A stretch of 64,000 nt of DNA from an uncultured Bacteroidota bacterium (GTDB taxonomy: Bacteria; Bacteroidota; Bacteroidia; Bacteroidales; WCHB1-69), in assembly GCA_902802755.1 (NCBI GenBank), contig CADCNH010000002.1, positions 72,008-136,007 on the forward strand. The letters are read 5' to 3'. Shown here piece after piece: positions 33,689 through 41,409 of this stretch (position 1 is the first letter of the stretch; the number at the start of each line of letters is the position of its first letter). Below the pieces are notes generated by a model that was not told the DNA's origin, did no database searches, and saw only the letters and a program-made list of their open reading frames with translations. A program made the position numbers and the translations under genes.

Positions 33689-36016
33689 ATGATTACAAAA
33701 AAAATTGACATGTTACAAAAATTGACACAGCGTGAATGCTCCATTCACCGATGGAATTTAATGGTACTTCTGTTGACGTTGCTACTAATGTTGCCGACTG
33801 TCTCATCGAAGGTTTTTGCCCAGACTTCTTCGGACGGTTCTAGTGAACCCGAGATTCTCACAACTGCCAACTCGACGCTTATTTGTCCTGCCAACATCGA
33901 CGACACCATCCGTCATGGTGGCTGCAACCTGAAGCTGAGTATTGGCGTGCCGACCTTCAGCACAAATACCAGTTTGCCGATGAGCGAAATCACCATCAGC
34001 AACAACGCTCCTGCCGATAGTATTTATCCTGTCGGCGAGACCGTGGTAAGATGGGTTGCCAAGAACTTGTCTGGTGACAGTGTATTCTGTGACCAGATTG
34101 TCAAAGTCAGCTTCCAGCCCTGTCCCGATGCTGTTGACTATGAGGGCACAATTTACCAGGCTGTCCGTCTTGGCAACGGTTGTAAGTGCTGGACCACCAC
34201 GAACCTGAGGTCAACGAAGTACAGTGATGGTCGTCAGATTGAGGATGTGATGAGTTGCCACTCATACGAGTATCCTAACACTACGGAGAATGTGGACATC
34301 TTCGGCCATCTGTACAATTGGTATGCTGCTGTTGACACGGGAAGATACGGTTCTGTGGATTCAGTGGAGAGAGCTTACAACATGGGGCATCGCATCCAGG
34401 GTGTCTGTCCTGATGGCTGGTATTTGCCATCGGATGAGGAATATGACGAGTTGAATATCTATCCTTCCGAAGATCTGAGATCAACCAACTACTGGATTGA
34501 TGGTGCTAACAATACCAACGCAACAGGCTTCAACTCACTTCCTGGCGGTATTTACAACTGTGTCAACGGCAGATACGAGAACATCATGGGTAATGCTTAC
34601 TATTGGACCTGTCATCCGGTATATGACATGGCTACCGGTGCTATGATTGACTATGTCTGCGAGAAGATTGTTCTTTCATCAGATTCCCGTTGCAGCGGTT
34701 TCTCTGTCCGCTGCGTATATGACGAGGGTGGAAGCTCTACCGCCGCCACCCTGCCCACAGTGACCACAGCTGCAGTGACCAATGTTACAGCCATTACGGT
34801 AACCTTTGGCGGCAACGTTACAGCCGACGGCGGTGCTCCCGTAACCGCCCGCGGTGTGTGCTGGGCACTCCATCGAACCCCAGATATGAGCAACAACCAC
34901 ACCACTGATGGCAGCGGCACGGGTAGCTTCTTTAGCAGTCTCTCTAATTTGAGTGAAGGAACCACCTATTATGTGAGGGCATATGCCACCAACAGCGTGG
35001 GTACGGCTTACGGCGAGGAGGTGTGTTTCACCACTGAGATTAGCGGCTATCTCTGTCCTGTCCAAACCATCGTTACCGACGCTGATAACCAGAATTACAA
35101 CACGGTGTTGATTGGCAGCCAGTGCTGGATGAAGGAGAACCTCCGTACCACGAAATACGCGGATGGAACTGATATTCCCGTAGCGAATTATTTCAATTAC
35201 AATACTTCTGTCATTCCTCTGGATCAGCGGGGTCTTCTTTACAACTGGAAAGCGGTGATGAATGGTGCTTCTTTCGGCAACGCCACTCTCAGCGGCGTGC
35301 AGGGCGTCTGTCCCACGGGATGGCATGTGCCGAGCGATGTGGAATGGAGTATGTTGGAGAAATACGTGAGCGGTTCAGACTGGCAGACCAGTTATGAAAC
35401 TTATTATGGATATCGTGGTTCTCATGCATGCAAACTTGCAAGTAATGACTTCATTTGGGGTAATTCTGCGCTACCTAACACCCCAGGATATAATCAAGCT
35501 AATAACAAATCACGTTTTTCCGCTGTTCCAGCAGGCTACAATGTCAACAATTCCTATGACGGTGAGAACACTGATGCCCATTTCTGGTCCTCTACTCAGA
35601 GTGATAACGACAGTGCGTGGGTACGATCAATTGTTATGTCAGATGCTGGCGTGTCAAGGCAACACTTTCACAAGACTCAAGCAGCTCTCTCTGTCCGCTG
35701 CATACGCGATGAGGGTGCCGTCACCACCCCCACTGTGACCACATCCGCAGTGAGCAATGTTACGGCCACCACGGCAACCTGCGGCGGCAACGTTATAGGC
35801 CACGGTGGTGCCTTCGTGACTGCCTGCGGTGTGTGCTGGAGCACCACGCAGAACCCAACCATTGCTGACGCATACACCACCGACAACCAGGGCTGGGGTG
35901 TTTTCAGCAGTAGTATTACAGGACTAACCTCCGGCACCACTTACTATGTGCGGGCGTATGCCACCAACAGCGTGGGCACGGTCTACGGCGATGAGGTGAG
36001 CTTCACCACACCGTAG
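33689..36016 (+). CDS. Secreted HYR-FISUMP-FN3-FISUMP-FN3 protein
   Basis: A 775-residue secreted protein with an unusually long N-region before the signal helix ('LMVLLLTLLLMLPTVSSKVFAQ'). Domains: HYR-like at about 58-150 ('STLICPANIDDTI...YPVGETVVRWVA'), FISUMP (TIGR02145) at about 152-345, FN3-like at 350-450 ('TYYVRAYATNSVGTAYGEEVCFTT'), a second FISUMP at 454-675 ('GSQCWMKENLRTTKYADGT'), and a second FN3-like at 677-775. It ends directly after the last FN3 strand with TAG-TGA-TAG and carries no T9SS or other anchor. The FISUMP/FN3 pair looks duplicated. It is probably a cell-surface or released glycan- or protein-binding molecule; function unknown. Confidence 0.85.
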   Translation: MITKKIDMLQKLTQRECSIHRWNLMVLLLTLLLMLPTVSSKVFAQTSSDGSSEPEILTTANSTLICPANIDDTIRHGGCNLKLSIGVPTFSTNTSLPMSEITISNNAPADSIYPVGETVVRWVAKNLSGDSVFCDQIVKVSFQPCPDAVDYEGTIYQAVRLGNGCKCWTTTNLRSTKYSDGRQIEDVMSCHSYEYPNTTENVDIFGHLYNWYAAVDTGRYGSVDSVERAYNMGHRIQGVCPDGWYLPSDEEYDELNIYPSEDLRSTNYWIDGANNTNATGFNSLPGGIYNCVNGRYENIMGNAYYWTCHPVYDMATGAMIDYVCEKIVLSSDSRCSGFSVRCVYDEGGSSTAATLPTVTTAAVTNVTAITVTFGGNVTADGGAPVTARGVCWALHRTPDMSNNHTTDGSGTGSFFSSLSNLSEGTTYYVRAYATNSVGTAYGEEVCFTTEISGYLCPVQTIVTDADNQNYNTVLIGSQCWMKENLRTTKYADGTDIPVANYFNYNTSVIPLDQRGLLYNWKAVMNGASFGNATLSGVQGVCPTGWHVPSDVEWSMLEKYVSGSDWQTSYETYYGYRGSHACKLASNDFIWGNSALPNTPGYNQANNKSRFSAVPAGYNVNNSYDGENTDAHFWSSTQSDNDSAWVRSIVMSDAGVSRQHFHKTQAALSVRCIRDEGAVTTPTVTTSAVSNVTATTATCGGNVIGHGGAFVTACGVCWSTTQNPTIADAYTTDNQGWGVFSSSITGLTSGTTYYVRAYATNSVGTVYGDEVSFTTP

Positions 36017-36103
36017 TGATAGACGAGAAATTTTGTATCATACGGCACTATGGTGATTTTGCAGATGGCAGTAGGGTGGCATTGAGAGATTGCTTATACA
36101 TAG

Positions 36104-36240
36104 TTAGTACTTAATCTTAAAATACTTAAGCAATAACTTGTACTGATCTTGTGCGGTCAGGCAGGTGTCGCGCAGGTAGCCGTTGATATGGCCCCATTTT
36201 TGAAGACCACGGTAATAGAACAATCGCAATTTTGTCAGCA
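36104..36240 (-). pseudogene. Possible coding remnant
   Basis: The minus frame ending at TAA 36106-36104 encodes 'FYYRGLQKWGHINGYLRDT' and 23 more residues with GC-rich third positions, so it looks coding, but no ATG lies close upstream. It could be the 3' remnant of a lost gene or a small gene with a non-ATG start. I do not recognise the family. Confidence 0.3.
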
Positions 36241-36271
36241 AGTTTTTTGTGAAATCCGCCGCAAAGATGCT

Positions 36272-36296
36272 AAATTTTGCCGATTCGGCAAAATTT
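36272..36296. promoter_or_regulatory. 25-bp palindrome
   Basis: AAATTTTGCCGA (36272-36283), one T, then its exact reverse complement TCGGCAAAATTT (36285-36296). On the minus strand it is followed at once by GCATCTTTGC, a near -7 box. It could be an operator or a small terminator. Confidence 0.5.
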
Positions 36297-36339
36297 GTGG
36301 TGAAATTGTAATACCGTATGTTCAGGAAAGAGTGTCTTC

Positions 36340-38049
36340 TTACTCCTCCAACCACTCCAACGCTTTCTCTAAGATTTCGTCGCGGCCGTCGCGGATGCCT
36401 TGGACGGTGGGCCAGACATAGATGTCAGGGATGATGCCGACACGCTGCGTTTCGGTGCCGTCAGGGTAATATATGCCGATGCCGGAGAAATAGGAGTTGA
36501 CTCCACCGGGAAGTTGGATTTTCACCACATTGCCGTCAGCACCCGCAGTGGTGTTGCCGATGACGATGCTGTTGGGAAGCGTGCGGTACATCATGGTGCA
36601 GAACTCCGCATGACTCTGTGATTCTTCATCAATGAGGATGGCAATCTTGCCAGGATACGCCTGCTTTCCTTTTCCAGTATAAACCGGTTTTGAAAACGTG
36701 AACTGACCGGGATTGATCATGTTGGCTTCTGTGGCTTTGAAAAAAGGTCTTGATTTGTCAGACAAGATAGCGTAAAATTTGTAGTTGATGGTCTCATTCG
36801 GATACTCTCTCAAATCTAAAATCAGTCCTTTGGTGCTGTGCAAGGTGTCCGCAATGCGTTTTACCCAGGCTTCGGTAATGTCGTCCATGGAAACATATCC
36901 GATGCTGTCGCCCAATGCTTTGTAGCATACACTGTCGGTTAGGAAAGAGGGGGTCATTTCCTCATGGTTATATCGGGCAATGGTGGCTTCTTTGGAGACA
37001 CCATCCGACACGAAGGAGATGCTGACGCTGGGTTCGTTACCGCTGCATATATCCCACAACAATTGACGTAGCTTTACGGGATGGTTGGATGCCGCATAGT
37101 AGGGTGACAAACTGTCAATCCAAAACGAAACGGGTTTCCCGTCGATGTGGGTGATGATATCCCCGATGTGCGGTCCAGAGCTGTCGATTTTTTCTGCATC
37201 CCAATAAGCGGAGACCACCAAGGTGTCGTTGCTCAAAAACCTAAGCTTGAACGGAGGTCGGTAATAATCCAGCGATTTTGTCGGTTTGGAGGACCAGACC
37301 ACCCCATGGGTATCGTCGATTTGGGCGATCAGGCGTCTAACCGCTTGCCAATAGGCATTCTTGTCAGTGGCCGAGATAAATGATGGGATGTGTTGCTGCA
37401 TCACTATGTTCCAGTCAGTATCTGTAAGGTTTTTGTAGGGAAAGAAATAATGCACCATATTCCAGTAGCGGTACAGGGCCAGCAGACGGAACCCGGCATC
37501 AGGGCACTCCATCTCAGCATAGTTGTTTTCGTGCGTGAAGTTCGCCGCTTTTACCCACAGGGAGGAGAAACTAACGTAGTAAAGTCCGTTGTTGCGGTTC
37601 TGGTACACTTTCATCAGTAGATTATACAGCTTCGGCGACAGAGTCTCAGGGTTGATCCATGCCATATCGGGTTTCAGCACGGCGTTGGAGTCAACGGGTT
37701 TGACGTTTTTGTTGACAGGGATTTTTCCGAACCGAAGAATCCATTTAGTCAGATAGGCGTCACGCTGTTTGTTGTCAGAAACTTGCAGGTAACCGGGAAG
37801 CATTTTGAAAAGTTCCTCATCCCAGTTGTAAGCGCCTTTGGAAATGACAGGGTGATGGTATTTCAGGAAACCCCAAACACGCCCCAGTAGATCGAGATTG
37901 TCCACAAGTTGCGGGGTCATTTCGGGAAAAAACACTTCAGAACTATGGTTGTACGCTGTGTCTTGGACTGTGCTTTGAGCAAATGATAAGTTTACAATTG
38001 AAAATAATGTCAGAATTGCTATGATAATGAAAATTTTGTGCTGTTTCAT
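36340..38049 (-). CDS. S41 family (C-terminal processing-like) peptidase
   Basis: A 569-residue secreted protease; ATG 38049 gives a clean signal peptide ending 'LSFAQ'. A PDZ-like stretch ('GPHIGDIITHIDGKPVSFWIDSL') precedes the S41 domain ('KGLILDLREYPNE'). The catalytic serine is predicted in 'ILIDEESQSHAEFCTMMYR', followed by 'IGNTTAGADGNVVKIQLPGG'. The N-terminal half has an 'LGRVWGFLKYHHPVI' segment typical of Bacteroidota S41 proteins. It probably degrades peptides in the periplasm or at the surface; substrate unknown. Confidence 0.87.
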   Translation of the reverse strand: MKQHKIFIIIAILTLFSIVNLSFAQSTVQDTAYNHSSEVFFPEMTPQLVDNLDLLGRVWGFLKYHHPVISKGAYNWDEELFKMLPGYLQVSDNKQRDAYLTKWILRFGKIPVNKNVKPVDSNAVLKPDMAWINPETLSPKLYNLLMKVYQNRNNGLYYVSFSSLWVKAANFTHENNYAEMECPDAGFRLLALYRYWNMVHYFFPYKNLTDTDWNIVMQQHIPSFISATDKNAYWQAVRRLIAQIDDTHGVVWSSKPTKSLDYYRPPFKLRFLSNDTLVVSAYWDAEKIDSSGPHIGDIITHIDGKPVSFWIDSLSPYYAASNHPVKLRQLLWDICSGNEPSVSISFVSDGVSKEATIARYNHEEMTPSFLTDSVCYKALGDSIGYVSMDDITEAWVKRIADTLHSTKGLILDLREYPNETINYKFYAILSDKSRPFFKATEANMINPGQFTFSKPVYTGKGKQAYPGKIAILIDEESQSHAEFCTMMYRTLPNSIVIGNTTAGADGNVVKIQLPGGVNSYFSGIGIYYPDGTETQRVGIIPDIYVWPTVQGIRDGRDEILEKALEWLEE

Positions 38050-38085
38050 GGCTGTAATTTTGATATTCTTAAAATTATGCAAAGT

Positions 38086-38433
38086 TTATTTCCTTTTCTT
38101 TGTATATTTAGCTTTCACAATCTCGAAGGAATTTTGTGTCAGCTCTTTGAGCAGGGTAGTAGGCACGTGGTTCACCTGCACACCAATCCAGTACTTGGGA
38201 CTCATGTGGTCGGGGTCGCAGAAAGCATCGGAGGATTCGCGGAGCTCCAGGATGCGTTCGGGCTGGCATTTGAGGTTCACAGCACTGAAGTCGTTGAGGT
38301 CGCAGTAGCAGAAGGTGTGGCCACAGACGTAAAAAACTAGCACAGACTCGCCACCGGGCATCTTTGCGAAGGGTAATTTTTCCTCCACCTCACCTAACGA
38401 CAGGCAAAACTCACGGAATTCTTCGATGTTCAT
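38086..38433 (-). CDS. MmcQ/YjbR family protein
   Basis: A 115-residue protein of the MmcQ/YjbR (CyaY-like fold) family: 'MNIEEFREFCLSLGEVEEKLPF' at the start, 'NLKCQPERILELRESSDAF' and 'SPKYWIGVQVNHVPTTLLKELTQNSFEIV' later. ATG 38433 fits the family N-terminus; a longer frame to 38559 reads through unrelated sequence. Members are often called DNA-binding proteins, but the biological role is open. It lies 19 bp downstream of the DUF2442 gene. Confidence 0.85.
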   Translation of the reverse strand: MNIEEFREFCLSLGEVEEKLPFAKMPGGESVLVFYVCGHTFCYCDLNDFSAVNLKCQPERILELRESSDAFCDPDHMSPKYWIGVQVNHVPTTLLKELTQNSFEIVKAKYTKKRK

Positions 38434-38452
38434 ACTAGTCCGTTTTAGGATG

Positions 38453-38755
38453 CTATTTTTCAGAGTTGTACGGAATGTCGTTTTCCGCCACCATTCCTGT
38501 CGGTTTTTTGCCAATATCATAAACATCCATCCCTTTTTCAAAGAGGTATTCGGGGGCAAAATCAGCGCCGTTTTCCCATTCTATGGTGTTGAAATGTATG
38601 GTGAAATTCTTGAAGTATTCCTTATCAAGGAGCGGTTTAAAGATTTCTCCGCTCAAAGAGTCTGAAAGGTCCACATCCCTCACCATTCCATTGTTGAACC
38701 ACAATCGTATTTTGTATTCTTCTAAGTATTCTGCTTTGATAATTTCTAAAAACAT
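38453..38755 (-). CDS. DUF2442 domain protein
   Basis: A 100-residue protein beginning 'MFLEIIKAEYLEEYKIRLWFNNGMVRDVDLSD', the usual DUF2442 opening, with 'FNTIEWENGADFAPEYLF' later. DUF2442 proteins are commonly encoded next to DUF4160 proteins, as here (7-bp gap). The pair has the size and arrangement of a toxin-antitoxin module, but I know of no proof and treat it as a hypothesis. Confidence 0.85.
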   Translation of the reverse strand: MFLEIIKAEYLEEYKIRLWFNNGMVRDVDLSDSLSGEIFKPLLDKEYFKNFTIHFNTIEWENGADFAPEYLFEKGMDVYDIGKKPTGMVAENDIPYNSEK

Positions 38756-38762
38756 GATGTTG

Positions 38763-39020
38763 TTATTTTAAGGGTTCGATTGTATTTAGTTTGTCACCTT
38801 TCTTAGCTTTTTCCCAATTTATGAGCAGTTCTTCTTTGTGAAGGTCAAGCCATTCGAAAATAAATTTCAATTCTTTCCGTGGCATTTTTCCTTTTATAAC
38901 ACCGTTCATAATATCTACTGATACTTTGTAGTCCCCATACCAAGCATGAAAATGAGCTGGATTATGATCGTTAAAGTTCATGAAGATGTATATCCCATAG
39001 AAGTAACTAATTTGTGGCAT
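38763..39020 (-). CDS. DUF4160 domain protein
   Basis: An 85-residue protein with the DUF4160 signature: 'YFYGIYIFMNFNDHNPAHFHAWYGDYKVSVDI' and 'MPRKELKFIFEWLDLHKEELLINW'. It is the first gene of a small leftward operon with DUF2442 and probably the MmcQ/YjbR gene, driven by a clear TATCTTTG promoter at 39053-39060. Confidence 0.88.
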   Translation of the reverse strand: MPQISYFYGIYIFMNFNDHNPAHFHAWYGDYKVSVDIMNGVIKGKMPRKELKFIFEWLDLHKEELLINWEKAKKGDKLNTIEPLK

Positions 39021-39052
39021 AGTTGAATTTTCTGTTGTTTGTTTTTACGCCG

Positions 39053-39079
39053 CAAAGATACGAAAAAATTTTATTCAAA
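39053..39079 (-). promoter_or_regulatory. Promoter of the DUF4160-DUF2442 operon
   Basis: Minus strand TTTG (39079-39076), a 15-base gap, TATCTTTG (39060-39053). Confidence 0.65.
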
Positions 39080-39111
39080 TATATAAAATATTAACTTTTA
39101 TATATGTCTTT

Positions 39112-39987
39112 TTATTCTTTATCTTCGTTCGGGTACGTTGATTCAATGCGCCATAGTCCAGCATCTATTCCTCCATTTACATACTTCCAGTACTTCTTGG
39201 GCAAAGGGGCGTAGTCGGTATATTGTATGGGCTGGAACACTCCTTTTTTGAGTAAAACCCAGCGTTTGAATAATACCGCATTTTTGTCTATGATTTTTAC
39301 AGGCTCGCCCAAAAATCGTTCATAAAGGAAGAATTCCGGAGTGACCATGGGCATGTAGATGTCAAAAATATTGGAGGAGGAATTCTTCGCCACAATGTTA
39401 TTCTGTACAGAAAATCTTGGAATGTCGGCGTCTCTGGAGTTTGTGAAAACATTCACTCTGAAATAGCAGATGGATTTCGCAGGCTTTGGGATGATTAGGA
39501 GAGTGTCATCCGTATAAAATGCCCTGATATTGGTGTCGTTTGGAATATAGTTCAATTTTATGTACTCCCATTCTGCGGTATCAGGTTCTAAGTATAGTGT
39601 GACATTGAATATTAACCAATTTCTAAGTAATAAATTTTTATAGTTCGGTTTGGGGATGTGGAAACGGAAAATTAGATTGTCGCTGTCATCAGAGGATTCC
39701 TCGATTTTGCATTCTTTCTCGGGGTAAAGAGAAGTGTCAGAGAATAGATAATAAGCCTCCTTCTTGTAGGTGTAGTATTGGCCGAAACTTTGAAGATTGT
39801 TAGGGAGGAGGCGTGGACATATATCGCAAGGTTCCACAAAAAACTGGTAGGTGTTGTCGGGCAGAAGTTTGAGTGTTAACTCTCCGCGCTGATAGACAAT
39901 CGTATCGTTCGATTTCTGGGCTGCTACGCTTCCTGCTGTGAATATTAACAGGAGCAGATAAATAGAAATGTGATGAAGTGTGTTCAT
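39112..39987 (-). CDS. Hypothetical secreted protein
   Basis: A 291-residue protein with a signal peptide ('ISIYLLLLIFTAGSVAAQ') and no domain I recognise; it looks mostly beta-stranded, with a 'CDICPRLLPNNLQSFGQYYTY' region. Its ATG overlaps the stop of the EFR1 gene by 4 bp (ATGA), so translation is coupled. The frame is open 99 codons further upstream, but that part is the shadow of the EFR1 gene. Why a secreted protein is coupled to a cytosolic flavoprotein is unclear. Confidence 0.7.
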   Translation of the reverse strand: MNTLHHISIYLLLLIFTAGSVAAQKSNDTIVYQRGELTLKLLPDNTYQFFVEPCDICPRLLPNNLQSFGQYYTYKKEAYYLFSDTSLYPEKECKIEESSDDSDNLIFRFHIPKPNYKNLLLRNWLIFNVTLYLEPDTAEWEYIKLNYIPNDTNIRAFYTDDTLLIIPKPAKSICYFRVNVFTNSRDADIPRFSVQNNIVAKNSSSNIFDIYMPMVTPEFFLYERFLGEPVKIIDKNAVLFKRWVLLKKGVFQPIQYTDYAPLPKKYWKYVNGGIDAGLWRIESTYPNEDKE

Positions 39988-40742
39988 AGCTTTCCGAAGT
40001 AATACTGTTTTTTCCCGATGCTGGCTTTGCCATACTGGATGGCGTTTTTGGGGCAGTAGTGGAAGCAGGCGTCGCAGTTGGTGCAATTGCCGTGCCATTT
40101 CGGGCGACCGTCTTCCAAGCTGATGTTCTGCAGCGGGCATACGTTCACGCACTTGCCGCATGAGATGCAGGCGTCGGTGCTGCGGAAGGGTTCGTCGGAG
40201 ACCCACTTGTGGAACGATTTGCCGATGACATTGGTCTTGAAGCGCGGGAAGACGCCTCGCCGCATTTCCGTCACGGACTTGCAAGCTTTAATATTCTGGA
40301 TAACCTCCGGCAGATGCGTCTGGGCTCTTGCGATTTTGCGCTTTGCCTTTTCGGGTTTGTCGGTGCTCATGCCTGCCATGTTGACGTAAGTGTTGGGCAT
40401 TACGAAGCAGTAGTCGGCATGCAGCGTCAATCCGATTTCCGCTAATTGTTTGCCGAAAACCTTTTCCGCAACCCCGCCATTGTCGCCACAGGTGACGGCC
40501 ATCCATACATAGTTGGGTGCTTTCGTGAATTTCAGTTTCTGTACGAAATCCATCACGAGTTGTGGAGGACACCAGGAGTAGATGGGGAAGACGAAGCCCA
40601 ATCGTTCGCCCTCCGCAAGGGTATAGTCGAAATGCCCTTCTCGCTTGGCTTCCGGGATGAAAACAAGCTGTTCGTCAAGTGCTTGTGCGATGCTTTCTGC
40701 AATAAAGCGACTGTTGCCGCAACCTGAAAAGTAGAAGATCAT
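39984..40742 (-). CDS. EFR1 family flavodoxin-ferredoxin protein
   Basis: A 252-residue fusion. A flavodoxin-like domain ('MIFYFSGCGNSRFIAESIAQAL', 'GFVFPIYSWCPPQLVMDFVQKL') is followed by two 4Fe-4S ferredoxin motifs ('CISCGKCVNVCP' and 'CTNCDACFHYCP'). It is a cytosolic electron carrier. ATG 40742 fits the family start and follows a TATTTTTG box at 40771-40764. It is divergent from the antitoxin-like gene and translationally coupled to the secreted protein gene downstream. Confidence 0.9.
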   Translation of the reverse strand: MIFYFSGCGNSRFIAESIAQALDEQLVFIPEAKREGHFDYTLAEGERLGFVFPIYSWCPPQLVMDFVQKLKFTKAPNYVWMAVTCGDNGGVAEKVFGKQLAEIGLTLHADYCFVMPNTYVNMAGMSTDKPEKAKRKIARAQTHLPEVIQNIKACKSVTEMRRGVFPRFKTNVIGKSFHKWVSDEPFRSTDACISCGKCVNVCPLQNISLEDGRPKWHGNCTNCDACFHYCPKNAIQYGKASIGKKQYYFGKL

Positions 40743-40763
40743 AGTGCTAATTTTTTCAAACAA

Positions 40764-40771
40764 CAAAAATA
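40764..40771 (-). promoter_or_regulatory. -7 box for the EFR1 gene
   Basis: TATTTTTG on the minus strand, 21 bases before the ATG. Confidence 0.55.
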
Positions 40772-40813
40772 GAAATTTTTTGGATATCTGTCTTGTTATA
40801 ACTAATAAAAATG

Positions 40814-40821
40814 TATCTTTG
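40814..40821 (+). promoter_or_regulatory. -7 box for the antitoxin-like gene
   Basis: TATCTTTG, 21 bases before ATG 40843; CTTG lies 18 bases upstream of it. Confidence 0.6.
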
Positions 40822-40842
40822 CAAATCCAAAAAGTTTGCAAT

Positions 40843-41055
40843 ATGAAACCTAAAAAATATAAAATTTCAGAGCGTAATGATCAGGTGGTTGAAGAACCTT
40901 CAGCTGCATATAATGCTGGAAATCATGTAAATGTTACGTCAGTGGTGACTTCAGATTCTGTTATTCCAGCTGAAACTGATTCTATGACAGTGGATGAGTT
41001 CATTGGTAAAATCAAAAAAGCTCTTGACCGACGCTATGAAAACATACAATGTTAA
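40843..41055 (+). CDS. Putative antitoxin of a ParE/RelE-type pair
   Basis: A 70-residue protein with a polar N-terminal half and a helical C-terminal 'SMTVDEFIGKIKKALDRRYE', the general size and layout of small antitoxins. ATG 40843 follows a TATCTTTG box. Its last 20 bp overlap a ParE-like toxin reading frame (starting at 41036), the usual antitoxin-toxin coupling. The toxin carries an in-frame stop, so this is now an apparently orphan antitoxin. The call rests on position and toxin similarity more than on its own sequence. Confidence 0.6.
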   Translation: MKPKKYKISERNDQVVEEPSAAYNAGNHVNVTSVVTSDSVIPAETDSMTVDEFIGKIKKALDRRYENIQC

Positions 41056-41344
41056 AGTTAAAAGAACTGCCGAAAAAGATATTGATTCCATCGCTGACTT
41101 TCTGTTTGATAAGCTTTCTCCATAAGGAGCATATCGATATCTTGATATCGTTGGTCAGGAGATAAAGTCGCTTTCGATTTATGCGGACTGTTTTTCGTTA
41201 AGTCGTTCACATACAATTCAATCAATACATCCGAAAGCACGACGTATGGTGTCGCATAATCATAAATTTGTATATGTCTTTCATATTGAGGATGATACTG
41301 TGTTTTTGGATCGAGTTATGATGGGTAAAATGATTGTGGATTAA
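41036..41344 (+). pseudogene. ParE/RelE-like toxin with one in-frame stop
   Basis: ATG 41036 opens a frame of 102 codons interrupted once, by TAA at 41123-41125 (codon 30). Before it: 'MKTYNVKVKRTAEKDIDSIA'. After it: 'GAYRYLDIVGQEIKSL' and a typical ParE C-terminal half with 'KARRMVSHNHKFVYVFHIE' and 'TVFLDRVMMGKM'. No frameshift is needed: one substitution (for example CAA, GAA or AAA to TAA) explains it. The toxin is probably inactive; a base-call error is the alternative. Confidence 0.75.
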
Positions 41345-41369
41345 TCTGTGTTCTTTCGTTTAAAAAGCG

Positions 41370-41377
41370 TATTTTTG
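41370..41377 (+). promoter_or_regulatory. -7 box for lplA
   Basis: TATTTTTG, 32 bases before the ATG. Confidence 0.55.
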
Positions 41378-41409
41378 CCACCATATTTTTTGATAAATGA
41401 TATTGTCTT

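Noticed and set aside
38434-38559. Upstream extension of the MmcQ/YjbR ORF
   Set aside because: It overlaps the DUF2442 gene out of frame; family length fits ATG 38433.
39988-40284. N-terminal extension of the hypothetical secreted protein (99 codons)
   Set aside because: It is out-of-frame reading of the EFR1 gene; the true start ATG 39987 gives a signal peptide.
41058-41240. Minus-strand 60-codon ORF
   Set aside because: Antisense shadow of the broken toxin frame, without promoter or recognisable similarity.
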